Origin: Staphylotrichum longicolle
Taxonomy: Eukaryota; Ascomycota; Sordariomycetes; Sordariales; Chaetomiaceae
Direction: 5' to 3'
Assembly (NCBI GenBank): GCA_019096155.1
Contig: JAHCVI010000005.1
Coordinates: forward strand, 2,986,468-3,050,467
DNA: 64,000 nt
The notes beneath the pieces are model-generated. The model saw only the letters and a program-made list of their open reading frames with translations. It was not told the DNA's origin and did no database searches. Made by a program: the position numbers and the translations under genes. Shown here piece by piece: positions 23,601-34,104 of the stretch (position 1 is its first letter; every line of letters begins with the position of its first letter).

Positions 23601-24749
23601 ATGTAACATAAGGGCTCGAGTGGAATTAGGAGATGCAGTCAAACCAGACTTGTGCTGCCGATTGATGACTGGGCACGATCTTATAGGACGGAGGCGCCAC
23701 AGCCGGGTCTCGACGGTGCCTCCTGAGAGGTCCAGGGCGAAAAACGTACATGAACATACAGATGCCCGCTCCGCCCTCGAGCGTGGCGGAGACTTTTGGC
23801 GTTCTTAGGAGAGCAGGGAAGAAACGAGGTAGAACGGGAAAGTCTCACATACCAAGTGCCATGTCGTTCCGAGACGTGGTGCCCGTGCCCCCGGCGGCTT
23901 GTCCGCGCCGCAACGACATCAAACAGCGGGCGATTTCGGACATTTCGGGCATTTTGTGGACGGCGACTTTTGTTTGTGTGTGCAAGGGCCAAGAGTTCGC
24001 GAGGAGGATGCGGCGAGAGCTCTCGTGGCACGTTGCTCTGCGAATCAAGACATGCGTGCTGCGGTGGGAGGAACTGCTCGTAGGACAGAGAATTCTCGCG
24101 TCGAAAGTGCAGCGAGGTACATCTTCATTTTTTCCCGCTGTTGAGGACCGGGACACAAACGACGGGAAGCAGCGAAGACGGCGGGCAGTGAAGACGGGAC
24201 TTGTGTCTCCACTTTTGTTTTTCGGTCTCGTCACCCCTGTCGGGTGGATTCCTTCCTCTTTTGTGGTGATCCCCGCGGCCCCAAGCAACCCCCCCAGACG
24301 CAGAGAGCAGATGCACGACATTTGTACTTGCGTGGCAGCTGCATAGCCAACGGAAGGCCTGAAAATCACTGGGGTCCCGTGTCGTTCAACTCTTTGCCGT
24401 ATATCATGACACCACAAGCAGTCAGACCAGCGGCAAGACCACAACCCCGCACCGCTGCCTCCAGCGCCTCCAGCGCCTCCAGGCAACGCGGGGTAAGCCA
24501 AACACCACATGCCTCGACGTCTCAAACGGTGGCGGTGAAGAATGAGAAAGGAGATTCGAGATGGCCTCTAGGTCCGGAAAGACGACAATACTGCAGTGTG
24601 TGCTTGCGTGCAAACCCAATCGTCCCCCTGCCCAGTATCCAAACGCCGCCCCATGCATCTGATAAACATACACGTCTAAGCCATGCCAGTCATAACGTTG
24701 TGGCCGCGACCAGACAGATAGACAGGTCCCCCGTCAATGTGTACCACCG
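20605..24749. other. Large intergenic region without supportable genes
   Basis: About 4.1 kb between KXD1 and DGK1. The longest frame (22483-23301, minus) has no domain, no repeated conserved pattern and no bias distinguishing it from the overlapping frames. GA-rich DNA lies at about 21320-21480. No tRNA boxes were found in correct arrangement. It could hold long 5-prime leaders, a non-coding RNA or decayed DNA; nothing can be named. Confidence 0.45.
20841..20849 (-). promoter_or_regulatory. TATA-like element upstream of KXD1
   Basis: On the minus strand the word reads TATAAAAAG, 237 nt before the KXD1 ATG. This distance is plausible for a fungal promoter with a long leader. It is seen directly; function is inferred. 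Confidence 0.4.
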
Positions 24750-25933
24750 TCACCCAAACACCTTCAAGAAACCCCAAATCCCCAGGCCACTCAGAACGGG
24801 TATCGTCAGGTTGTCATCCCACCCGAAAATGTCCACCACCTCGCTGGCCGCCGCCACAAACCCAGACCACAGGCTCATGACCCCCAGCGCAAGGCCGCCC
24901 GAGATCGTAGCCTTGGCCGGCTCCAGCCCCACCGCGTCAGCCAGCACCCGCGGCAGGCTCAGCGTCCCGGTAAACATGAAGTTCTCGTCGCCTGGAAATG
25001 GCCCCTTCGTCGGCGCCAGCCACCCCCAGAAAAACACCGACGTGCCCACGCCCACGACGAACGCGGCCAGCGAGCCCGCCAGGGACTTGCCCCTGCGGAT
25101 GCGCGGCGTGTACCGCCCGTACAGCCTGCCAAAGGTGCTCGCGGCCGTGTCGCACCAGCTGAGCAGCAGGGTGCCCATGACGCCCACGTCCTTGGGGAAC
25201 GAGTACAGCACGGCCCAGGCGCCCAGCAGGTAAAAGATGACGCCGTTGTAGCCCGAGAACTCGCTCTCGCGCATCAGCGCGCCGAGGGCCTTCACGTAGA
25301 AGCGGTTGAAGGGCGCGTGGTGGTGGCGCAGCACGTCGACGGCCGCGATGGGCACCAGCGCGCTCATCAGGTAGGGGCACACGGCGCGCGTCTGCGTGCC
25401 GGACAGGTAGAGCCACACGACGAAGAAGCCGATCGAGACGTGCAGCGCCTTGCGCGGGACCTCGTGCTTGTGCACAAACGTGCGCCAGTGCCGGTGGATC
25501 GGGATGAGGCCGAGGGGACTTGGGCTGCGGCTGAAGTCGCGCCAGCTCCAGCCCGTGTAGGACGCGGGCGTCGGCGGGGAGAGGTGGCCGTTTGTGGTCC
25601 CGGGATGGGAAGCGGGGTGGCCGTTGGTCGGCACCCCGGTGGTCTTGATGCCATTTGCGGCGTTTGATGATTTTCGCGGTGTCAATCTGCGGAGCTTTCG
25701 CGTGTCGATCGGGCTGCGGCTCCGACTCCTCGCTCTCTGGAGGTCGGGGCTCTCATCCTCGTCGAGTTCTTCTGGAGCGGGTTGAGGGTAGCCAGCCGCC
25801 TCCGAGCCGCTGAGCGGGTCGGGCCAAAGTATGACGATGATTCTGTACCGCTGCCTTCTCTTTCCGAGGGCGTTGGGCTCGGAGAAATGACTCGCGGCGT
25901 CCCGGGGACGTTCCGTGTCCCCCGGGTCGACAT
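24750..25933 (-). CDS. DGK1: CTP-dependent diacylglycerol kinase (Dgk1 family), N-terminal frame unresolved
   Basis: The conserved part (25685-24750) has the Dgk1/phosphatidate cytidylyltransferase-like fold: EVPRKALHVSIGFFVVWLY, then several membrane helices (YLMSALVPIAAVDVLRHH, GVIFYLLGAWAVLYSFPKD) and the LLSWCDTAASTFGRLYGRYTP block. Dgk1 makes phosphatidate from diacylglycerol with CTP at the ER and nuclear membrane. Upstream, two frames look real. One is from ATG 25931-25933 (MSTRGTRNVPGTPRVISPSP). The other leads into the body through PIDTRKLRRLTPRK. They can be joined by a 77-nt intron (25848-25772, GTACAG...CCAG), giving 368 aa, or by one missing base near 25815 (GGCCCGAC), which would give a smoother acidic linker. 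I cannot decide between these. Confidence 0.85.
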
Positions 25934-27180
25934 CTTGTCGTAGGGAAAGGGGTTGAGTGCGGGGAGCGAGATGGCACCGGCCAGAAGTCGTCGGAAATCA
26001 AAGTAGGATAGGGGCCAGGGCGTGGTGGCGCTGTTGTGCCTGTCTCGTCTCGAGTCGCGTGTCCCGGCGGAGGGGCAGCTCAAGGCGCTAAAGACAGTCT
26101 GGTGGTATTGGCAAAAGGCAGAAATGTCGTGTGCGATCGGATCCAGGATGCTGAAGGATATGCGGAGGAGCGTCAAGACTCCACCGCATGGCTGGATCGA
26201 AGTGCGCGAATCCCGAGTCGTCGGTGGCGGCGGGCGGTTGCGAGTGCGGCGTGAGGTAGGCCTCTTTATCGAACGAGGAAAGAATGGTCGGTCGGGGGTC
26301 GGAGGCGGATAGGCCGGGCAGCGGTGCGCGGGATGCTTGGGCTGTGCGAAAGAAATTTCGGCTGCGGCGGGCGACCAACGTCACCAGGCCCTTGCAAGTT
26401 GCATGTGACACAATAAGAGGGAGCCCAAGAGACCCCGAGAAAACTCTAAATCTCTCTCGCAGAGATGGCTTTGTTTTTGGGGGACCGTAAACGAAGGAGT
26501 ACACCTCCAGATGCGATCGAGAGCAAATGAGACCAGAATGCAGCCGTTTGTTCGTGTTGCGTTGGAGACGACCGCTGACGTCTGAAAATGACAATGACGC
26601 AAATCCCAACCAGCCAGAAGTCGCGGCATGAACTGCATTACCTCACCTTACGCCCTCTGAGGCCCCTACCCCAACACACTCCCAGAAGCATGGTTCAAAC
26701 CACTTGACATATCCCTCCTTTTTGCCTTGACGATGCATTCGATGCAAACAGTTCCAGGTGTCGACATCATGTGTTCCAGATGGTCCCGTGTCCATGTTAG
26801 CAACACGGACTCATGTTTTTCCGCTCCGCCTCTCTTTGGCTGCGGGAATCAATGGACACAGCTCCCCACCCGACGTTGGCTGAATTGGGTTGAGGCTGGT
26901 GGAACTCCGCTGTTTGTAATGGAACTCGACACCCCGACCACTCCAAGCCGCAGCGGCATCGAAGTGACCGAACTCCGTTTTCTCCACTCGCTCCCGTTCC
27001 TATGGATTTGGCCCAGAGAGGTACGAGATACCGGGCCCCGGCATCGTTGCCCGAGCTTCCCACATGTTAATGAGCTTGAATTTAGAGTTAAACTTTTTGG
27101 GGGTTTTCAGTGGCTCCTCCGCTGGTGGCTAAAACTGCATAGTCTCTGCTGAGGTTTTCTACCCGGGTTTGCCATTCCCA
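25934..27180. other. Divergent intergenic region (DGK1 / kinase pseudogene)
   Basis: About 1.25 kb. An open frame continues upstream of the DGK1 start to 26176 but looks like leader sequence. No other gene is supported. Promoters for both neighbours are expected here. Confidence 0.4.
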
Positions 27181-28042
27181 ATGGCCGACATCGAGGGCGA
27201 GGTCAAGTACCCTGCTGGGTTTGGCATGAAAGATGTCGTGGCGTGGGGTTCCACGGGGCTTGTTGTTCACGATGAGGCCTCGCAGACGGTCATCAAGACC
27301 CCTTGCTGGGACGATAACGAACTTCGCCTGGTCCGGGAACGTGAGATTTACGAGCGACTGAGTCAACGGGGCGGTCATCCAAGAATCCTCCGTTACTACG
27401 GAACTGTCGAAGATGGTATCCGGTTGGAGTACGTGTCCAACGGCAACATACGCATGTTTTACCATGCGCATGATCAAGCCGAAATCAGCTTCGAGCGCCG
27501 TGTGCGATGAGCTCTCCAGATTGCTGAAGGGCTCGAGTTTCTCCATTCGGTTGGAGTGATTCACGGGGACCTCACATGCCACAATGTATTTCTGGACGAG
27601 GGTCTCGATGCAAAGGTTGCCGACTTTGCTGGATCTTCATTAGATGGCTCAGAGCTCCTCATATGTATCATGCCCAGCCATGAGTACCCGGGTCCTATCT
27701 TGTCGACCCAGGGAGATATGTTTGCGTTGGGGTCCGTTCTCTACGAGATTGTAACAGGAACCCCCCCTTACGAATCCTTGTCAGATACCGAGATTGAAAC
27801 TCGCTACAAGAGCGGCAAGTTTGCCGAAACAGCTTCACTCGGGGCAATGGGAGCCATCATCAGGAAGTGCTGGCTGGGAGAATACGAAGGAGTTGAACCG
27901 CTTGCTCGGGACCTAAGAAGTGGTATGTACAACATGCCTACACCCTCCAAGTTCATATCCTATCTAACACGTCGCAGTACAAGACAACACATCAACGACA
28001 GTTGGTGTGCCAGAAGTGGCATCTGCTCCGTGTAAGCGATAA
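27181..28042 (+). pseudogene. Fungal protein kinase-like gene with an in-frame stop
   Basis: The coding sequence starts at 27181 (MADIEGEVKYPAG) and has one 55-nt intron (27923-27977, GTATGT...GCAG), ending TAA at 28042. Apart from one codon it is in frame for 268 aa. Kinase landmarks are a glycine loop (GSTGLVV), a lysine in VIKTP, EREIYERL, the catalytic loop HGDLTCHNVFLD and DFAGSSLDG in place of DFG, then DMFALGSVLYEI. HGD and DFA are common in a large fungal kinase-like family, so they are not decay by themselves. At 27508-27510 a TGA interrupts RRVR-ALQIAEGLEFLHS, where relatives usually have Trp. One substitution would explain it. No other damage is visible, so the loss is recent, is a base-calling error, or is bypassed. 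Confidence 0.75.
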
Positions 28043-28248
28043 GTGAAAATTACCGCCATTACGAATACATACGCACAGAAACCTGCATCGGTTTCATGCC
28101 AAGGCTGCCGGGGGTGAGCAACGGCTCTCGCAAGGATCCCTAAGCCAAGGCTGGGGCTGATAAGATAAGGAATTGATTCCTGGGAACTTTTTCCACATTC
28201 AAACCATCCCACCTTGACACCGAGGGGCTTGACTGCGAACTAGAGACA

Positions 28249-30202
28249 ATGGCGCCTGAACAGACGCGCACCCGGAAGCCGCCCAGGTCATGGGACGCCC
28301 TCACCCCAAGCCTGGCGCAATGGGTTCTCGACTACCTCTCGTCAATGGGCTTTGAGCAGCCCACGCCAGTCCAGAAGTCGTGCCTCGAGATCTTCGCGGG
28401 AACAAGGACGTCGTCGTCGAGGCTGACAGCGGAAAGACTCTTGCCTTTTTGATCCCCGTGGTTGAGTGCGTCTTTCTTCTGATGGTATGCGGCCTTGCTG
28501 TTGCTGCCCCGGTGACAGAAAATCCTCCGCAGCGAAGAGCCAGCCAAGCGACACGTTCAGGCCATCGTCATTTCACCCACTCGGGAGCTTGCCTCCCAGA
28601 TCTACAATGTCCTCTCTCATCAAGTTCCACCCGCAGTCATCCGAACTCCTGCAGTATGCCAAGGGCGACGAGAAGCGGCCTGCTACAACAGAGCCGGTGG
28701 TGGTCCCGCAGCTCTTGGTCGGAGGCACAACAAAAGCCGCCGAGGACCTGAGCGCATTCCTCAGGCTGTCGCCAAACCTTCTCATCGGCACACCTGGGCG
28801 ACTCGCGGAGCTTCTCTCGAGCCCCTATGTCAAGGCGCCTTCATCCTCCTTTGAGGTCCTCGTCATGGACGAGGCCGACCGCTTGCTGGATCTCGGTTTC
28901 TCTCAGGAGCTCACACGCATCCTCGGCTACCTCCCGAAACAACGGCGTACCGGACTGTTCAGCGCCTCATTGAGCGAAGCCGTGGAAAGGCTGATTACGG
29001 TCGGCCTGCTGTACCCACACAAGATCACTGTGCGGGTGAAGAGTTTGAAAGATGGCGGCATCATCCAGGAGAGGAAGACGCCTATGTCCTTACAGATGTC
29101 CTACCTCGTAACCCCAGCAAGCCACAAAATCGCCGCCTTATGCCAGCTGCTAGAGAAGCTTGAGCCTCGCCCGTCTCGCTCCATCGTCTTCTTTTCGACC
29201 TGTTACGCCGTCAAGTACTTCGCCCGCGTCTTGCACGGTATTCTCCCCGGCTTTTCTACCGTCTCCCTCCACGGCAAGCTCGAGCCCCAAGTCCGCGAAA
29301 AGAACTTTGAGCGCTTCGTCAATGCCACCTCACCGACTGTCCTCCTCACAACCGATATCGCCGCCCGGGGTCTTGATATCCCGCAAGTAGACCTCGTCGT
29401 CCAGCACGACCCCCCCACCGACACGAAAGTCTTCATCCATCGCTGTGGGCGCGCCGGTCGCGCCGGCCGCCGCGGTATGGCAGTCGTCATGCTCCAGCCC
29501 GGCCGCGAAGAAGGCTACGTGCAGCTCCTGGACGTGCGCCAGACCCCCATCACCCCTCTGGAGAAGCCGGCCATCTCGGTCACCGACGCCGAGGCCGAGG
29601 CCGTCTCGGCGAAGATCCGCGCCCAAGCCCAAGCCGACCGCGAGATCTTCCAGCTCGCACAGCGCGCCTTTGTCAGCTGGGCTCGCAGCTACATCGAGCA
29701 TCAGGCGACCTCCATCTTCCGCGTGTCTGATCTCGACTGGGTGGACTTGGCGAAGGGGTACGGTTTGGTAGAGCTGCCCAAGATGCCTGAAGTGAAGGGG
29801 ATCGATCGTTCCTTGGGGTTGGGGATCGATACCGAGAGCATCCCGTTCAAGGACAAGGTCCGCGAGAAGAAGCGGCTGGCGGAACTAGAGAAGTGGAAAC
29901 AGGAGAAGGCCGCGCGGGATGCGGCACGGGCGAATGGCGATTCTGCCTCGACGAAGCGGAAGAGCAATGAGGCGTGGAGCGGGAAGCAGGAGCAGGAGGA
30001 CACCAAGGTCGCGAGGCGGGAGAAGAAGCGCAGGAAGAGGGAGGCGCAGCGGCTGGGGCAGATGACGGAGAAGGAGAGGGAGGAGCAGCGGAAGCTAGAG
30101 GACCTGATTGAGGAAGTGAGGAAACGGAATGCCGCGGAGGCGTCAACAGCGGCGAAGGCGGGTGGCGGGGGTGACGATGACTTTGAGGGGTTTGATGATT
30201 GA
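28249..30202 (+). CDS. SPB4: SPB4 DEAD-box RNA helicase (5-prime part damaged in this sequence)
   Basis: Spb4 is the DEAD-box ATPase for late nucleolar 60S (27S pre-rRNA) maturation. The start is clear (MAPEQTRTRKPPRSWDALTP, Q motif PTPVQKS). From 28630 to the TGA at 30200-30202 the frame is intact with DEAD, FSAS, TTDIAARGLD, HRCGRAGRAGR and a Lys/Glu-rich C-terminal tail typical of Spb4. Between about 28390 and 28620 the reading shifts repeatedly. One C is missing before GNKDVVVEA. The P-loop reads EADSGKT where the family has EAVTGSGKT. An intron (about 28469-28521, ending GTGACAG) seems to lack a G at its donor. Two bases are missing in the CT run near 28613-28620. All are losses. Because the gene is essential in yeast, assembly error is likely, but a decayed copy is possible. 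Confidence 0.88.
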
Positions 30203-30261
30203 AAGGGCTTACTCCCATACTCTGCTAGCGAAGAAAGACCCGATAATACTGAGATACCCTG

Positions 30262-30347
30262 TCCTTCCATGAGTCCTTCACCACATGCTCAGCTGCCCGT
30301 GCTCTCCTTCCATGAGTCCTTCACCACATGCTCACCTGCCAGTGCTC
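30262..30347 (+). repeat. Tandem duplication, 43 bp x 2
   Basis: Units 30262-30304 and 30305-30347 both begin TCCTTCCATGAGTCCTTCAC and differ at only two positions. They lie just past the SPB4 stop, probably in its 3-prime UTR. Confidence 0.9.
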
Positions 30348-30484
30348 TCCCTCCCTACCTATCTTATCGGAGTTCACTTCCGTCCCATCCTACACAGTAT
30401 CCCAATCCTCCCTGGCCGTCCTTTCCCACACCCTCCGCCCACCCACCCACCCTTCATAAACCAATTTCGGTCTCCCAACATTCA
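30348..30484. other. Short intergenic stretch before repeat copy B
   Basis: Pyrimidine-rich DNA (CCCACACCCTCCGCCCACCC-like) with no gene. It joins the SPB4 3-prime region to the hairpin at 30485. Confidence 0.4.
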
Positions 30485-30594
30485 CCCCCAGCAAGGCGAT
30501 TTCGCCTTGTTGGGGGCGTGTAGGCTGTTCTGTCTCTCCCCGGAGGTGCTTGACCGGTGTGACCATGAGGTCGCCGGTTCGAGTACTGCCTGCT

Positions 30595-30625
<31 letters not shown>

Positions 30626-30745
30626 GAGCGTTGCTTTCTTTCCTTGCCTCTCAGTAAAACCCCATCTGGGTTTTCGTAGCCGGTCGACTCTAGCGTGATA
30701 GAGGAACCCGGTGAGCTTTTTTGTCTTTTTTTTTGTTTTATCCAT
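30485..30745 (+). repeat. SINE-like structured element, copy B
   Basis: It opens with a hairpin at 30485-30516: a 15-bp stem with one G-T pair and a 2-nt loop (CCCCCAGCAAGGCGA against TCGCCTTGTTGGGGG). A tRNA-like block follows (GTGTAG near 30518 pairing with CTACAC near 30592, B-box-like GGTTCGAGTAC near 30576). Next are a CA-to-A run of more than 20 A (to 30625) and a tail: hairpin AAAACCC/GGGTTTT at 30656-30674, then CTCTA-GCGTGA-TAGAG inside a CCGG/CCGG base (30680-30711), GTGAGCTTTT and a T-run. The tail matches copy A (10452-10538, minus strand) over about 90 nt. The order (tRNA-like head, A-run, conserved tail, T-run) fits a Pol III retroposon. Confidence 0.6.
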
Positions 30746-31237
30746 TGGCCCGTGGACGATGCAGTTCCAGGAGGTTTAGTTGAGGACTTTGCGAGGCCTC
30801 CTCATAACCACAACCATCAGCCATTATCATCTGAGCACCGACACCATCATAACAACAACACAACACCAACCTCAGCGGAACAACAGAACTGCATTTCATA
30901 TCGCAGCCTCACCCTGCCATTGCCGAACATAAAAGTTGAGATGCGGAACTTGCAGATCAAAAACACAAAACGAAGGTGGTATCATTGCAAAGACTAACTA
31001 ACAAAACCAAAAATTCAACCTTTGCCACCCTTCAACTTTCCTTCAACGCGTCGTACATACGAAGTCTGATTTGTAAACAAGGGTATTCCTCCTCTTACAC
31101 CGCAAGTCCCCTTTCGTGTCGTGAGTTTCATTAGGGTCAATCCATCATCTTGGGTTTTAGGGTGTGGTATAACGAGAAAAGGCAACGAAGCAGCTGATAC
31201 CACAGAGTAAATGAGTGTCATCCATCACGTCAGCCCC
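30746..31237. other. Intergenic, 3-prime flank of the stomatin gene
   Basis: AC-rich DNA with no supportable gene. It probably contains the stomatin 3-prime UTR. Confidence 0.4.
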
Positions 31238-32373
31238 TCAGATATTCTCAATCACGCGCGCGTTGAGGGCCTGCTGGAACCCCCCGTCGTGGCCAAAGTC
31301 CGACTCGTGGGCCTTGTTGGCCGAGCTGCCCTCCTCTCCAAAAGGGTTGCTGCTGTTGGCGTTGCTGAGCGCGGCGTTGAAGGCCGGGGAGCCGGGCATG
31401 GTCTGGTTGGCGGCGGGCAGGAAGATGACCTTGCTGTTGGCGCTCTTGGCCATGGCCTGCATGGCCTCGAGGTAGCGGATCTGCATGGCGGGGGCGGACG
31501 AGAGGATGTCGGCGGCCTGGCGCATCAGCTTGGCGGCCTCGACCTCGGCCTTGGCGGCGATGATCTTGCTCTCGCCGATGCGCTTGCTCTGCGCGGCCAT
31601 GGAGAGCGACTCCTGCAGCTCCTGGCTGAAGATGATGTCCTTGATGAGCATGCTCTCGACCTGCACGCCCCAGCCGGCCGCGACGTCCTCGATGATCTCG
31701 CCGATGCTCTGGGCCACCTCCTCGCGGCGCTCGATCACGTCCTGCAGCACGCGCGCGCCCACGACGTGGCGGAGCGTGGTCTGCGTCCGCTCGATCAGGG
31801 CCTGCCGGACGTTGGTGATGCCGAAGGCGGCCTTGTGGGGCGAGACGATGTGGTAGTAGATGACGCCTGGACACAAATGTCAGCCGAATGTTTTGTTCCT
31901 GTCTGTGGTTAGTTGTTTTTTGGCGACGACTTACTGGTGAGCTGGAGGTTGACGTTGTCCTTGGTCATGCACACTTGCTTGGGGACCTCGACGATCTGGA
32001 TCTTGACATCGACCTGGGTCAGGTTCTCGCTCAGGGGGTTGACCTTGACGAGACCCGGGTCGACGGCCTTGTAGAAGCGGCCAAACTTGGTGATCAGGCC
32101 GACATTGCCCTGGTTGACCCTCTTGAAGGGGTTCGGGCAGCAGACGCAGCAGGGCACGGCGCCGAGGGTGCCAATGACCTCACCCAGGCAGTTGATCATG
32201 GCGCCGTACCAGCCCGGGAAGTGGACATCATCGACGATGGAGGCGTAGCTCCGCTGGAGATCTTCGCGCTTGGGCGGCTCGACGCGCATCTGGCCCTGGG
32301 ACTGGAAACCACCGTTGGTGGCGGCATTGTCGGTGGCCTTGCCCTTGGACGAGCCGTGGTCCGAAGTGTCCAT
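31238..32373 (-). CDS. Stomatin-family (SPFH/band 7) membrane protein
   Basis: Two exons: 32373-31935 and 31866-31238 (intron 68 nt, GTAAGT...CCAG), 355 aa. The join gives QLTSVIYYHIV, the conserved band 7 core. A cytosolic N-terminus (residues 1-60) is followed by a Cys/hydrophobic hairpin (LGAVPCCVCCPNPF) and the SPFH domain (VNQGNVGLITKFGRFYKAVDPGL, RTQTTLRHVVGARVLQDVI). A helical region (KAEVEAAKLMRQAADILSS) and a disordered tail follow. The CCVCC patch is a likely palmitoylated membrane anchor, as in stomatins. In Aspergillus nidulans StoA acts in polarity and endosomal or membrane microdomain organisation; equivalence to StoA is inferred. The first ATG of the conserved part was chosen; the upstream frame to 32562 is leader. 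Confidence 0.92.
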
Positions 32374-34104
32374 GTTGAGTGGGATTGCCGTGAGAGGACA
32401 GAGAGGCGCGGTCGAGTTCGAATCCTGGTTGAATGACGAGGAGCGAGATGGCGCAGATGGAGGAGTTGCAGGCGGAGGTGACGGCGCTTGCATATCAGGT
32501 GAGAAGGAGTATGAAACAATGGGGTGAGGTCGGGTTTTTATGGTGTTCGAGCCCCGAAACAAGCTGCAAGTCCTGGGTGCACAGTACCTTACTGTGTAAG
32601 TCAGGCGGGAGCTTGAGTGGGGCAGCCACAGCGTGCTCAGAGCATGGAAGTCTCCATTGCAAGGGTCTGTGGGGCCCTGGGCTTGCGGGGTGTGGGGCCC
32701 GGGGGCGGTTCGCTTCGCTTGAATTGGTCAGGCGTGCTGCCAAGTGCCCCACTGAGCCAGCGCCCCGAAGAATACGGTGGATACGATCTGTGAGTTATCC
32801 CCGAAGGCATCTGATCGCGTGTGAAAACAGTTCAGCATTTCCGCTCGCAGAGGTGTTTGTTTGGCAAGCTGCCAGGGCGAAGCAACGGCTTACACACGGC
32901 GGATTATTCCGGGGAAGAAACGGCTCGGTGACGAAAATGCCTCTGCGTGTAAAAACCGATGAGCCGTCAAATGAAGGCACACTCCATGTCAGCAGCGGAT
33001 GCGCCACTCGATCAGTCAGTCGCTGTTTATTGTTGAAACCCTTTGGGGGCGATGCCAGAATTGCCGGCTTCCGGCGTGGCATTCTCCACCCGAGCTTCCT
33101 TCTCTGGCTGCAATTCCTGTTACACAGCAGCATTCCAGGTTGCAGCTCCTGCATCGAACCATCGAGCCACATTGATGAAAACAACCTGCACCCAAAGCTC
33201 ACTTTAGCACAGCCACAGAGGAACCACAAACGTGATCGCAAAACCCATCTCCCAACCATCGCCCAACCATTCCTGACGTAATAGGATGCTCCTCCAAGAC
33301 GGGATCAACGGCCATCTTTTCCGGATACAACCGGAAACAAAACGGCTTTCCAACCCGCCAAACCTCGTGAAAAGAGCAGCTGCAGATCGCAGCTCTGCCT
33401 TCGTTCCCCTTCCTCGCCTTCCAGAATCCTTCCTCATGTGGGTGACAGTGGCTGTGTCGTCAATAACTGCCCGAGATTGGCGAGAACTGGCAAGGCCAAC
33501 CCCCAGGCGGACTCGCAATTACTTTGGTATGAACCGTTTGGGGGCCCAGCCTCCATATCAACCAACCAACACCGCGCTTTGAGACCTGGGCATACTCGGC
33601 AATGTTAAAATCCCGCCCGCCGCGCCCATCCGCAACGGGCCAGACAGAGAGAGCACAAGATCTCTGCGGCGTAGGATTGCGCGCCGTTTCATGCCTGGCT
33701 TGTCAGGTGGTGCTCACACAGCCCGCCCCTGTTTAGGAGGAGGCATTTCTTGTCTTTTTCTTTGCCTCCCCGACTGGCTCGCGTGACACAGCTGCTGGGT
33801 ACCTACCTAGGTTGCTGTAGACATGAGATAGATATGGGGTGCGCCAAGGATCAGTGTCTGTCCGAGTCTTTGTTGAAGAGGGGCTCAGGAAGCGAAGTGA
33901 TTAGGCAGTTTTCAAGGCGGTCACTTGCGAGGAAGTTTCGGGCGTGGTAAGCTGAGGTAGGTCAAGTTTGGACATGGCGTAGAGCCCCAACATTGTCTTA
34001 ATTTTGTTGGCGGCTGTGCCCGAGTGCTGGCTCTTGTGTATTTGTTCTATCTTGGTTACATGGCCGCCCACCGAGAAGAAGAAAAAAGAAATCGCCATCC
34101 CTCC
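32374..34104. other. Intergenic region between the stomatin and WSC genes
   Basis: About 1.7 kb. The long plus-strand frame (32433-33281) has no family signature and is antisense to the stomatin leader. A GGGTACCTACCTAGGT word lies at about 33796-33812. No gene is supported. Confidence 0.45.

Noticed and set aside
32396..32425. GAGTTCGAATCC, a B-box-like word upstream of the stomatin gene
   Set aside because: No A box at the right distance and no cloverleaf pairing.
32433..33281. 282-codon plus frame over the stomatin leader
   Set aside because: It overlaps the divergent promoter, has no signature, and its Cys/Ser/Arg-rich composition resembles translated non-coding DNA.
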